DNA from: Candidatus Zhuqueibacterota bacterium
GTDB lineage: Bacteria; Zhuqueibacterota; Zhuqueibacteria; Thermofontimicrobiales; Thiofontviventaceae
Reading direction: 5' to 3'
Length of the DNA: 8,934 nucleotides
NCBI GenBank assembly: GCA_014729735.1
Contig: WJJN01000241.1
Span: forward strand, 1-8,934
The notes below the pieces were generated by a model that had not been told where the DNA came from, made no database searches, and saw only the letters and a list, made by a program, of their open reading frames with translations. Positions 1 through 7,070 of this stretch are shown here, one piece after another (position 1 is the stretch's first letter; each line of letters begins with the position of its first letter). Both the position numbers and the translations under genes were made by a program.

Positions 1-867
1 CAATATTTTTTTTACGACAGCAGTGCGAGGTGCAAAAAGCCTGGTTGATTCATAGGCAGTCCGGTATTTTTCATAAAACGGGAAGAATGGAGGTATATAT
101 TCATTGGACAATGTATCTACGTCCGATTCGAAATAGTTTGTTCGGATATCAACGATTTCAGGTGATTGATCATCATCATCATCATTTGAATCAGATATCG
201 TCGTTACCTGAAAAAGAAGCGTATCCGGGGTGATCGCTATTTCCGGTTCGCCAAATTCGGAATATTGCACCACTGCCATTTGCAGATAGTCATACTCCTC
301 CTCGAACCATTCCATTCCGTTTTCAGCATAGAAATTTGTGCGGTTATTTGTTTGAATGCCATCGATCACTGAAGTGGGAAAACCGGACGTCAGTTCTTTG
401 TGTCCGATCCAGAAATCGCCTTCAAGATAAATCAGTGTATCTGATAAATCAAGCCGGAACCATTGAAATCCCGATTCATTCATTCGAACTCTCTTTTGCT
501 CGGAATATATGAGATTTCCCGGAAGCCCCTGCCGGTTTTTCCAGAGATAGAATTCGACGTCTTTACTCACCGTTCCATTGATGTCATTATAAAACGCGAT
601 ATGAATGGAATACAGCCGGCATTTTGATTGCGGACGAAGTTTTGTCGCTTCAATCAATCTCTGAAAAGGCTCTTCAAAATAGCCCAGCGGCTGATCGTAT
701 GAATGCGCCAACGTATCAAAATCATCATGCTGGTGCAGCCGCTTCAGGTGGAGCAGCAGATTCCGATTTAATTGCTCGATGCGTTTGACAGGCTTGTTTT
801 CGGCACTTAAAAGAGCAGTGCATATAAAAATAGTATGTATTAAGATATATAAAGAATGTCTTTTCAT
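1..867 (-). CDS. Secreted beta-sandwich protein, N-terminal part (C-terminus beyond the left edge)
   Basis: The frame stays open from the ATG at 867 to the window edge, giving 289 residues with no stop. Residues 1-23 form a signal peptide: a basic MKRH start, a hydrophobic core and a likely cut after LLSA. Residues ~65-200 read as a beta-sandwich of the kind found in secreted multidomain proteins, with FYNDINGTVSKDVEFYLW, GLPGNLIYSE, WFRLDLSD and GDFWIG followed by NFYAENGMEWFE. Next, PEIAITPDTLLFQ resembles the first strand of an Ig-like repeat, and then comes an acidic linker with five Asp in a row near residue 230. The catalytic or sorting part, if any, is off the window. An in-frame ATG at 897 would add ten residues before the signal peptide. 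I prefer 867 because the predicted promoter would start transcription almost at 897. Export is well supported; the function is unknown. Confidence 0.75.
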   Translation of the reverse strand, partial: MKRHSLYILIHTIFICTALLSAENKPVKRIEQLNRNLLLHLKRLHQHDDFDTLAHSYDQPLGYFEEPFQRLIEATKLRPQSKCRLYSIHIAFYNDINGTVSKDVEFYLWKNRQGLPGNLIYSEQKRVRMNESGFQWFRLDLSDTLIYLEGDFWIGHKELTSGFPTSVIDGIQTNNRTNFYAENGMEWFEEEYDYLQMAVVQYSEFGEPEIAITPDTLLFQVTTISDSNDDDDDQSPEIVDIRTNYFESDVDTLSNEYIPPFFPFYEKYRTAYESTRLFAPRTAVVKKIL

Positions 868-908
868 ATCAGTTTTAATGTCTCTTTTCTCACTCATTTA
901 ATATCGAA

Positions 909-937
909 AAAATACTAAAATCTACATAAAATGTCAA
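909..937 (-). promoter_or_regulatory. Promoter candidate for the secreted protein gene
   Basis: Read on the minus strand, TTGACA (932-937) is followed after exactly 17 bases by TATTTT (909-914). The predicted start near 902 leaves a leader of about 35 bases before the ATG at 867. It lies in the 86-base gap after the sulfatase stop, so the secreted protein gene can be transcribed on its own. The same bases also fit a Bacteroidota-style pattern (TTG, about 20 bases, TATTTTTT), so the sigma-factor type is uncertain. Confidence 0.5.
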
Positions 938-953
938 TCAAAATGTCTGTTTA

Positions 954-2537
954 TTAAAAGATTTCAATTTGATATTCGGGATTGTACTCACCTTGTTTTT
1001 TGAATCCTTTAAAATCTCGCATATGACTATATCTCGGATAGCTTTCAATGATATCACCATATCCAAGCATGCGCGGATCGCCCTGCTCTGTCAACTCTTT
1101 CTCTAGTTCTGCACGAAGTTTTTTTGCGATTGACTTGAATTCGGGTGCTGCTGCCAAATTATGGATGCACTCCGGATCATTTTTGATATCGTAAAGCTCT
1201 TCTTCCGGTCTTTTGGCAACTGCTAATTCAAAATATTTTTTAACCGTTTTGTCATTCCTGTTTTCCAGCAAATACGTTTTTGTAGGGCACGGATCGATAT
1301 CATGAAAACCCTCAGGCTCACCTGAACCGGATGGATTTCCCGCTGGATAACGATCCGGCTTAACATTCCAGATATAGAGATAATCATGCGTGCGAATGGC
1401 ACGAATCGGATAAGCCAGGTTATCCGGTCTGGCATGCGTATGCCGTTCTCTACCAGTTAAAATATGTGTGCGTGTAGTATCCACAATTCCTTGTGTATCT
1501 GAGACAAGTATATCTAGAAAGCTTCTGCCTGTCATTTCTTCCGGTATTTTAATTCCTGCTGCTTCTAAAAATGTCGGTGCGAAATCCACAAAACTGATTA
1601 AATCATCAACAACACGACCGGCTTCCATTCTATCGCCCCATCGGACCGCAAGGGGCATGTGAATGCCATATTCATAATTGTTGGCTTTTGCCCGCGGAAA
1701 AGGCATTCCGTTATCACTCGTCACAACAATGATCGTATTATCGAGCTCACCGATTTTTTCCAGTTCATCGAGCATTTTTCCGAGATGTTCATCAAACCAG
1801 TCTATCTCAACAGCATAATCCAGAATATCACTCCGAATTTCCGGTACATCAGGATAAAATTCCGGGACTGCCGCGTCTTCCAGATTTTTGCCTGCTTTCA
1901 AACCGGACCCTCTCTCATACGGTCTGTGGGGTTCATGACAACCGAACCAGAAACAAAAAGGTTGATCCTTCGGCTTTTTATCGACGAAATCAATAAAATT
2001 TGCTGCATAATCTCGTTTACTGATATATTCAGCCGGACGGGACTCCACTTTAAATCTATTGAATTCATTGCCGGCAGGATTTCGCTCCCATCCGGTAATT
2101 TCCCAGTTTCCCGGTCCCCACGGTTTACCTGTATAACCGACGAAATAACCGGCATTTTCCAGTAAATCCGGAAAAACCTGAAGGTCAATTGGAAAATTAC
2201 TGGCGTGAGTTCCTGCCTCTCTGTTTTGCCAAATATGCCTGCCGGTCAAAATCGATGCTCTGTTTGGACTACATTGCGGTGCGGCACAGAAAGCATTATT
2301 GAACAAGACTCCTTCCCTGGCAACCCGATCGAAAGCTGGAGTATTCACAAATTTACAGCCATTTATTCCGGTATGAATCCATGATTGGTCGTCTGAGATA
2401 GCGAATAAAATATTAGGTTTTTTGGGGCTTGATTTTGAGTTGCAACCGCTATTTTCCAGCATGGCTGCCCCTCCCAGTAATCCCAAAGAGCTATAAGTTA
2501 AATTCCGCATAAACTTACGTCTGCTAATTAGCTCCAT
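954..2537 (-). CDS. Exported type I (formylglycine) sulfatase, possibly sulfamidase-like
   Basis: The protein has 527 residues if it starts at 2537. A longer frame opens at 2561, but AGGAG lies 7 bases before the 2537 ATG and that start puts the signal peptide at the N-terminus. SRRKF (5-9) followed by a hydrophobic stretch looks like a Tat signal. The sulfatase core is complete: metal site DDQ at 49-51, CSPNR at 89-93 where Cys89 should be converted to formylglycine, Lys138 in YTGKPWGPG, His201 and His204 in CHEPHRPY, and the second metal site Asp275-Asn276 in TSDNG. The C-terminus has the usual ELYDIKNDP motif. The GKPWGPG and GWERNPAG stretches recall the N-sulfoglucosamine sulfohydrolase-like group, a weaker inference. 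The probable role is removing sulfate from sulfated glycans in the periplasm or at the surface. No sulfatase-maturing enzyme or carbohydrate-uptake gene is nearby, so the maturase must be encoded elsewhere. Confidence 0.93.
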   Translation of the reverse strand: MELISRRKFMRNLTYSSLGLLGGAAMLENSGCNSKSSPKKPNILFAISDDQSWIHTGINGCKFVNTPAFDRVAREGVLFNNAFCAAPQCSPNRASILTGRHIWQNREAGTHASNFPIDLQVFPDLLENAGYFVGYTGKPWGPGNWEITGWERNPAGNEFNRFKVESRPAEYISKRDYAANFIDFVDKKPKDQPFCFWFGCHEPHRPYERGSGLKAGKNLEDAAVPEFYPDVPEIRSDILDYAVEIDWFDEHLGKMLDELEKIGELDNTIIVVTSDNGMPFPRAKANNYEYGIHMPLAVRWGDRMEAGRVVDDLISFVDFAPTFLEAAGIKIPEEMTGRSFLDILVSDTQGIVDTTRTHILTGRERHTHARPDNLAYPIRAIRTHDYLYIWNVKPDRYPAGNPSGSGEPEGFHDIDPCPTKTYLLENRNDKTVKKYFELAVAKRPEEELYDIKNDPECIHNLAAAPEFKSIAKKLRAELEKELTEQGDPRMLGYGDIIESYPRYSHMRDFKGFKKQGEYNPEYQIEIF

Positions 2538-2544
2538 TGAAAAG

Positions 2545-2549
2545 CTCCT
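2545..2549 (-). promoter_or_regulatory. Shine-Dalgarno site that fixes the sulfatase start
   Basis: AGGAG on the minus strand lies 7 bases upstream of the ATG at 2537. It falls inside the extra eight codons of the longer frame that opens at 2561, so the longer N-terminus (MNLNRSFS) is probably leader RNA, not protein. Confidence 0.75.
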
Positions 2550-2591
2550 GTTTAAATTCAATTACTACATTTGGTTCTTAATACGATATCG

Positions 2592-2621
2592 ATTAGAGGT
2601 CGGCTGGACTGCTTCCGACAA
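2592..2621 (-). promoter_or_regulatory. Weak promoter candidate for the sulfatase
   Basis: On the minus strand TTGTCG (2616-2621) is separated by 18 bases from TCTAAT (2592-2597). Transcription would begin near 2585, leaving a leader of about 48 bases before the Shine-Dalgarno-supported start. Both hexamers differ from consensus, so this is only the best local candidate. Confidence 0.3.
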
Positions 2622-2725
2622 ACATAGAGTAAATATATGTATTTTACGGGAAACATACAAGGTTTAAAATCTGGCAAGAATTGGGAAAATTAAGAGAAGA
2701 AACTTGAAATGAACGAATTAAAAGC

Positions 2726-2767
2726 GAAGTCTTCGGAGAGAGGACAGAACTCACATCCAAAGACTTC
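2726..2767. repeat. Inverted repeat with 11-bp arms in the sulfatase-glgC gap
   Basis: GAAGTCTTCGG (2726-2736) is mirrored by CCAAAGACTTC (2757-2767), with 10 of 11 positions pairing and 20 bases between. It sits in the ~330-base gap between the glgC stop and the sulfatase start. There is no T-tract on either side, so it is not a standard intrinsic terminator. It could be a hairpin in the glgC 3' RNA, a protein site or a small RNA. Nothing else in the gap (2622-2870) reads as a gene. Confidence 0.5.
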
Positions 2768-2873
2768 TTATCAGTCCACAAAAATATGATGAAGATTTTA
2801 TCAAGGATGGAAAATCAAAAGTTATATCCAGAAGCTTACTGCAAAATTTTACGCCTAAATTTCGAACATGAGT

Positions 2874-2895
2874 ATTATTATCAGGAAATAATAAT
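2874..2895 (-). terminator. AT-only hairpin directly after the glgC stop
   Basis: ATTATTAT (2874-2881) and ATAATAAT (2888-2895) form a perfect 8-bp stem with a 6-base loop, beginning at the base next to the glgC stop codon. The position suits a 3'-end signal, but the stem has no GC pairs and no T-run follows on the minus strand. It may slow transcription or protect the 3' end; I rate it a weak terminator candidate. Confidence 0.25.
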
Positions 2896-4182
2896 TCAAT
2901 TTAATATCAACTGATTTATCAACTCTTTTCGGGTAAAAAATTGTTCATCTTCCTTATATATTTGGCTATTTTCTTCATATTGCTCTTGTGAAGAAAGCAT
3001 GCTGTTTTTATGAATGCATTCCCCGGGTTTAAGAGAGATATTTTCACCGATAACAACCAAACCGTTCTCAGAAACTTCTTCCATTTCGAAGTGGGACGAA
3101 GATCTGGTGCAACCCACGAGTGAACCTTTGCCAATATTGACATTGTCGCAAAGTATTGTATTTTCGATTCGGGAATTGGACTCGATATTACAATTGCTCA
3201 TGATAATACTATTCCGGACATACGCATTCTTCGCAATACGAGCTCCAGGAAAAACAACTGAGTTAATGATACGTCCCTTAATCACAGAATTTTCTGAAAG
3301 CATGCTATTATGGACAGATGCACATGAAGCAACGTATTTTCGTTTGATCCTTTGATTATGATTATTAAATGAATAATTGCTCCTTATATGCCACCGATCA
3401 AGATTAAGTCCTTTCCCGGGATCCAGCAGATGCATTGTCGATTGCCAATAGGTATCCGGTGTACCTACATCGCGCCAATAATTAGAAAATTTAAATCCAC
3501 ATACACGTGCTGTTTGGCAGGCAAAGGGCATGATATGATGTCCAAGATCGTCCCCACCAGTGCTTTCTAGAGCATGGATCAAAAATTTTCTGGAAAAAAC
3601 ATAAATACCCATCGATGCCAATGTATTTGTGCTACCGGCTGGCTTTTCCTGCCAATTCACGATCCTGTTGAAATTATCCTGACCAACGATACCAAACCGA
3701 TGCGTTTCCCGGATGGACACGTTGGTTGTAGCGACTGTTACATCCGCTCCATATAAACGATGAAAGTTAATCAATTCATTATAATCCATCTTGTAAACCT
3801 GATCCGCCGCCAAAATAAGCACTGTGTCAATATATGGATCATTTTTGATAATATTCAGATTTTGCCGTACAGCATCGGCAGTTCCCCGATATTTATAGTT
3901 ATGTCCGGTACAATCACCGGAGGACAGTATCATCAACTCGTCGTTGTTGTTTTCGAACCCCCATGATTCACCGCGACCTATATAATCGATTATGGATTTT
4001 TGATTTGACTGGACAAGAATGCCAAGCCTTTTCACACCGGAATTCGTTGCATTACTCAAGGGAAAATCGATCAGTCTATTTTTTAGAGCGAAAGGAACCA
4101 AAGGTTTAGGTCTGGAGAGAGTAAGCGCTCCGAATCTTCTTCCATTTCCTCCTGCCAACAGAAAAGCAATTGTTTTATTCAT
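2896..4182 (-). CDS. glgC: Glucose-1-phosphate adenylyltransferase (ADP-glucose pyrophosphorylase), GlgC family
   Basis: Its 428 residues match the usual GlgC length. The enzyme joins glucose-1-phosphate and ATP to make ADP-glucose and pyrophosphate, the committed step of bacterial glycogen synthesis. Visible motifs are the nucleotide loop LAGGNGRRF (9-17), RPKPLVPF (24-31), Lys34 where GlgC enzymes bind the activator fructose-1,6-bisphosphate, GTADAVRQN (100-108), the metal-binding AADQVYKMDY (125-134), WQEKP (177-181), ASMGIYVF (189-196) and YWRDVGT (235-241). The C-terminal third is a left-handed beta-helix with hexapeptide repeats (NSVVFPGARI, IIMSNCNIESNSRI, CDNVNIGKGS), the allosteric and assembly domain. 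A short AAGG lies about 8 bases before the ATG. No glgA, glgB or glgP is adjacent. Another nucleotide-sugar pyrophosphorylase activity is possible, but the YWRDVGT and SMGIYVF motifs favour GlgC. Confidence 0.9.
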   Translation of the reverse strand: MNKTIAFLLAGGNGRRFGALTLSRPKPLVPFALKNRLIDFPLSNATNSGVKRLGILVQSNQKSIIDYIGRGESWGFENNNDELMILSSGDCTGHNYKYRGTADAVRQNLNIIKNDPYIDTVLILAADQVYKMDYNELINFHRLYGADVTVATTNVSIRETHRFGIVGQDNFNRIVNWQEKPAGSTNTLASMGIYVFSRKFLIHALESTGGDDLGHHIMPFACQTARVCGFKFSNYWRDVGTPDTYWQSTMHLLDPGKGLNLDRWHIRSNYSFNNHNQRIKRKYVASCASVHNSMLSENSVIKGRIINSVVFPGARIAKNAYVRNSIIMSNCNIESNSRIENTILCDNVNIGKGSLVGCTRSSSHFEMEEVSENGLVVIGENISLKPGECIHKNSMLSSQEQYEENSQIYKEDEQFFTRKELINQLILN

Positions 4183-4201
4183 TTAAATACCTTTTGATGA
4201 A

Positions 4202-4226
4202 TTAAAGAAACTAAACTATTCTTTAA
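4202..4226 (-). promoter_or_regulatory. Perfect 8-bp inverted repeat just upstream of glgC
   Basis: TTAAAGAA (4202-4209) and TTCTTTAA (4219-4226) pair perfectly around a 9-base centre, 20-44 bases before the glgC ATG. The position fits an operator or a hairpin in the 5' untranslated RNA. No regulator gene is adjacent, so the binding factor is unknown, and the AT-rich background raises the odds of chance. Confidence 0.35.
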
Positions 4227-4594
4227 AAATTTGGCATTATTTGTGTGGTGTGCCGGGATTTCCAAAATGGATTGGAGATATTTCAATAATCCCGATTTTC
4301 TGATATATAATCTAATAAATATCTCAAAATAATCAATCGGGCATTACCTTAATTTCATCTTCCAAATGGATGATATTTCAGCCAAATTTTCCGAGCATTA
4401 GATATAGTTACGCTTAGAGTTGAAGAGCCGCTTTCGCGTCAAGCTATTACCATCGTCGGATTATCATATATCGGCAGGGATTGCTAAAACTTTAGGCGTT
4501 TTTCAAAATAAATTTGTATTAACCAAAAAACTGGCGAGATTTTTTTAAACTGAATATAAGAATCTATTTTTAAATTAGGAGAAATGAAAGTAAA
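4227..4594. other. Gene-free stretch between glgC and the membrane protein
   Basis: I see no gene here. It holds a long-range inverted repeat, CCCGATT (4291-4297) with AATCGGG (4335-4341), that could form a stem around a 37-base loop. It also holds a plus-strand stretch near 4400-4480, open for 31 codons and richer in GC than its surroundings, which could be the decayed tail of a lost gene. The first part presumably carries the glgC promoter; no convincing -35/-10 pair stands out. Confidence 0.4.
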
Positions 4595-5257
4595 TCAGAC
4601 CTTATCCTCTAAAATTGAAATTGCTTCTCCTTTTGTAAGCCAGGAAATTCCGAACGCAATTACTGCAATTGACTCCAGCCAAAACACCGGATTGCGAGAT
4701 TTTAACGGCAGCTTTATGCTGTCGGGTAGAATAAAGTAAACAATGATGAGTGCAATGCTCACTATCATCGCATATCCGCATATTTTATAAACCTTGTTCC
4801 GCCTCAGTTTCTCTGGTGTCGGAGCTTCATTTGGATCGCTTTTTGTAAAAAGGTAAAGAGAAAAATAGATCAGGGTAGTGAAGAATAGTGTTGCGAACGC
4901 AAAATGTACGATCGCAACGACGCGTTCAGTATCTGTCGTGACGCCATCATGCATTGTTGGAAATAGTGCAATGCCTACCGCAAAAATGCAGGCTAAATCG
5001 CCGGCGAAGTCGTCTTTACGTTCATATCCTTTATAAGAGAACAAAAAGAAACCGATGACGCAAAGGATACCGACGAAAACATCTCCCATGTTTGTGTAGT
5101 AATAACTGCTTATCGAGTCCTGAATACCGGTTCCGAATATTATTAGCGCGCCGAAATAAAGCAGGAATGGGAATGCCGTTCCCAAAATGCCGATGGTCTT
5201 TCTTAACGTCAGATAAGAAAAGACCAGGGTATTTTCGGTTTTTATTTTCTCGTTCAT
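4595..5257 (-). CDS. Six-helix inner-membrane protein of unknown function (DUF998/Frag1-like)
   Basis: This 220-residue protein starts behind a strong AAGGAGGT. Hydrophobic segments lie at about 21-42, 59-75, 84-100, 112-137, 158-178 and 195-211. The charged N-terminus and the loop near 140-155 are likely cytoplasmic. Motifs that look conserved are SISSYYYTNMGDVFVG (48-63), YKGYERKDD (75-83), GDLACIFAVGIALFP (86-100), His118 in the fourth helix, and WLESIAVIAFGISWL in the last helix. The pattern recalls small DUF998/Frag1-type membrane proteins, which have no established reaction. Neighbours give no operon context because the gaps on both sides exceed 300 bases. No signal peptide or enzymatic motif is seen. 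Confidence is high that it is a gene and low on the family name. Confidence 0.85.
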   Translation of the reverse strand: MNEKIKTENTLVFSYLTLRKTIGILGTAFPFLLYFGALIIFGTGIQDSISSYYYTNMGDVFVGILCVIGFFLFSYKGYERKDDFAGDLACIFAVGIALFPTMHDGVTTDTERVVAIVHFAFATLFFTTLIYFSLYLFTKSDPNEAPTPEKLRRNKVYKICGYAMIVSIALIIVYFILPDSIKLPLKSRNPVFWLESIAVIAFGISWLTKGEAISILEDKV

Positions 5258-5262
5258 ATGAG

Positions 5263-5270
5263 ACCTCCTT
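5263..5270 (-). promoter_or_regulatory. Strong Shine-Dalgarno site of the membrane protein gene
   Basis: AAGGAGGT on the minus strand stands 5 bases before the ATG at 5257 and is the closest match to the anti-SD sequence in the window. It shows that this organism uses canonical ribosome binding sites, so the missing SD before the CARF regulator (7273) is a property of that gene. Confidence 0.85.
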
Positions 5271-5582
5271 TTGTTGTCCTGATAACGGACTGTTTTATCT
5301 GAAAAGGTTTATTGTTTTTTTATACTTTCTGTTTGGTGCATGAAAGCGTTGTCTGCTTGTCATTCAATATTCTTTGTTCTGATGATGCTTTTAATTTATT
5401 GAATTAACGAACTATTTTATAAAAAGAACGTTGTAATGCACACCCCAATACATCGGAGGTAGAGGTAGGTAGCAGAAATTTTCGATAAGAATGTATAAAA
5501 CGAAGAAAGCTAAATGGGCGCTAACTTCTATATAATTAAATAATCGAAAAGATGCAAGCAATATTTGAAGTTTTTGTACTTT
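5271..5582. other. Gene-free stretch between the membrane protein and the helicase remnant
   Basis: I see no coding potential on either strand. It contains an 8-bp inverted repeat, TTTTCGAT (5479-5486) with ATCGAAAA (5543-5550), 56 bases apart, and a short tandem GAGGTA run near 5455-5468. The part next to 5271 should contain the membrane protein promoter, but no clear -35/-10 pair can be named. Confidence 0.4.
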
Positions 5583-6500
5583 TCAGCTAAACAGAGATTC
5601 GATTTCTTCCCGCGTCAACGATTTGAACAGGCTTGTATCTGTGCTGATAAGATTTGAGGCAAGTTCGGATTTTCGCTTTTGTAAATCCAGTATTTTCTCT
5701 TCCACGGAATTTTTAGTGATCATGCGGTAGACAAATACATTTTTGTCCTGCCCGATGCGTTCGATCTGTCGCCTGCGTTTCCACCGCCGGATTCCACCAC
5801 GGATCGTAGTGGATCACATAGTCCGCTGCCGTCAGATTGATGCCGGTCCCCCCTGCTTTCAAACTGATCAAAAAAATCCGCACATCATCATCATTCTGAA
5901 AACGATCCACACACTGCTGGCGATTTCGTGTGTGCCCGTCAAGATATTCATAGCAAATCAACCGCTGATCCATGTACTTCCGGATCAGTTTCAACATTTT
6001 CACGAATTGCGAAAAAACGAGCACTTTGTGATTCTCCGCGAGTATCTCATCGATGATCTCTTTTAACGATTCAAATTTGCCTGAATCTTCCCATACCGTG
6101 ATATCCACCAGATTCGGATGACAGGCAATCTGCCGCAATTTCACCAGTCCCTGCAGCACATTCATCCGGGATTTGTCCAGACCGACATCATCGATTTTGC
6201 CATGCGAAGCTGATCTCCATGCTCTTTCAAATACTTTCGGAGAGCCAACAATGCAGCGACCCCGTGCTTGCAATAGGTGTAATAGGGGCAATCGCAGGTC
6301 AGCGAAATCCGATCATCCAAAAGAATACCTTTCACATTGTAAAAATATGTCCCCTCAACCGTTGCCGTAAAATGATCCAGCGTAACGGATTCCAGTTGAA
6401 CCCTGCCCTGCTTAAAATAGTTTACTCCCCGCCGATAAATAACAGGTCCGAAAGTACTTTTTATTCCTTCATCCGATATCTAAAATTCGATCAAATCCAT
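5583..6500 (-). pseudogene. Decayed SWIM-SNF2 family helicase (three lesions)
   Basis: Fragments of one gene occur in order but in different frames. From the ATG at 6500 the frame reads MDLIEF and then hits TAG. It continues as GPVIYRRGVNYFKQGRVQLE and a SWIM zinc-binding motif CDCPYYTYCKH (6264-6296, C-x-C-x5-C-x-H). Around 6195-6215 the text jumps, in a new frame, into the helicase C-terminal half: KSRMNVLQGLVKLRQIACHP, KVLVFSQF, EYLDGHTRNRQQ, LISLKAGGTGINLT (motif V) and DYVIHYDPWWNPAVETQATDR. At 5753-5760 the frame breaks again; the reading resumes as IGQDKNVFVYRMITKNSVEE and ends at a TGA at 5583-5585. Intact relatives have about 700 residues between SWIM and RQIACHP, including Walker A and DEAH, all absent here. 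A working ATPase is therefore impossible. SNF2-SWIM proteins are usually DNA translocases, some of them in defence loci. Confidence 0.88.
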
Positions 6501-6592
6501 AATGAAAAATCTAATTCCTATTATTTTTTGCCTGACAAATTATTACCAATAGTACATAATTTACGGTTTATTATCGATATATTGTATAGCTG

Positions 6593-6612
6593 CAAACCTT
6601 CGCAAGGGTTTG
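6593..6612. repeat. Hairpin in the gap between helicase remnant and nucleotidyltransferase
   Basis: CAAACCTT (6593-6600) and AAGGGTTTG (6604-6612) form a stem with a CGC loop and one bulged G. It lies about 90 bases after the stop of the nucleotidyltransferase, on the transcript side of that gene, but no T-run follows. It could be a 3'-end structure or a copy of a dispersed intergenic repeat; one copy cannot tell. Confidence 0.4.
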
Positions 6613-6698
6613 TACTGCAATCATTTAGTTCCTGGACAGCCTGTTTATGAACTGCCGGACAGAGCAATTATTTGGATTTCCGGTACAATTAGTGGATT

Positions 6699-7067
6699 TT
6701 AGTTTAGAATTTCAAGTTCAGTTTTAAGCCCGTGCTCCCGAACACGCCGGGCAAAAAAGTTGTCTTTATTTGTGATATCCCGCAGGTCGATGAAATAATC
6801 TTCGATGGCTTCGGTGAGCAGATTCAACAGTGTGAAATATTCTTCCGCAGTGATGCCGTCAGCCGCGATATCAATATCCGAGCCAGGTCTGGCTTTTCCT
6901 TCGGCGGTGGATTCGAACAAATAATATCTCGCATTTATTTGAGAAGATCGCAGGCAATCTTTTATCTTTTCAATTACCGCCTGCCGCTGCTGATTTTCTT
7001 TGATGATTGCCTGTCTGCGCCTCTCGAGCCGACGTCGGTAGTTTTCGGTGTATTCATCGATGTTCAT
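6699..7067 (-). CDS. Small MNT-type nucleotidyltransferase with altered GS motif
   Basis: This 122-residue protein has an Arg/Gln/Glu-rich N-terminal helix (6-40) followed by a minimal pol-beta-fold nucleotidyltransferase. The metal-binding Asp64 and Asp66 stand in SDIDI, and Asp94 in FIDLRDI fits the third acidic residue. The family normally has LFGS before this; here it reads LFES, so Gly52 is replaced by Glu (codon GAA, one transition from GGA). In characterised systems such proteins act as antitoxins that transfer AMP to a HEPN RNase partner. No HEPN gene is visible on either side. The N- and C-terminal lengths look complete, so it is not truncated. It is divergent from the CARF regulator with 205 bases between. 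A TGA 3 bases before its ATG closes a short open stretch that may be the tail of a lost upstream partner. Whether it is active is uncertain. Confidence 0.82.
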   Translation of the reverse strand: MNIDEYTENYRRRLERRRQAIIKENQQRQAVIEKIKDCLRSSQINARYYLFESTAEGKARPGSDIDIAADGITAEEYFTLLNLLTEAIEDYFIDLRDITNKDNFFARRVREHGLKTELEILN

Positions 7068-7070
7068 GAC

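Noticed and set aside
30..233. Plus-strand 67-codon ORF with a His run
   Set aside because: It is the antisense of the Asp-rich linker of the secreted protein, whose minus-strand frame is open across the whole region with a signal peptide.
1659..2165. Plus-strand 168-codon ORF
   Set aside because: It lies wholly inside the sulfatase core on the other strand and has no recognisable motif.
2786..2914. Plus-strand 42-codon ORF (MMKILSRMENQ start)
   Set aside because: It is short, has no good ribosome binding site, and runs into the antisense of the glgC tail; probably chance.
3508..3526. Sigma-54-like GG-N10-GC match inside glgC
   Set aside because: It keeps only the GG/GC spacing, lacks the rest of the consensus, lies within a coding region and faces no gene start.
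5746..5765. Programmed ribosomal frameshift in the helicase
   Set aside because: There is no slippery heptamer at the break, a 5-base repeat contraction explains it exactly, and the ATPase core is missing anyway.
5713..6291. A complete 192-residue helicase-like gene
   Set aside because: Its first ~25 codons are the SWIM region read in the wrong frame and its last residues follow a frameshift; only the middle is real helicase sequence.
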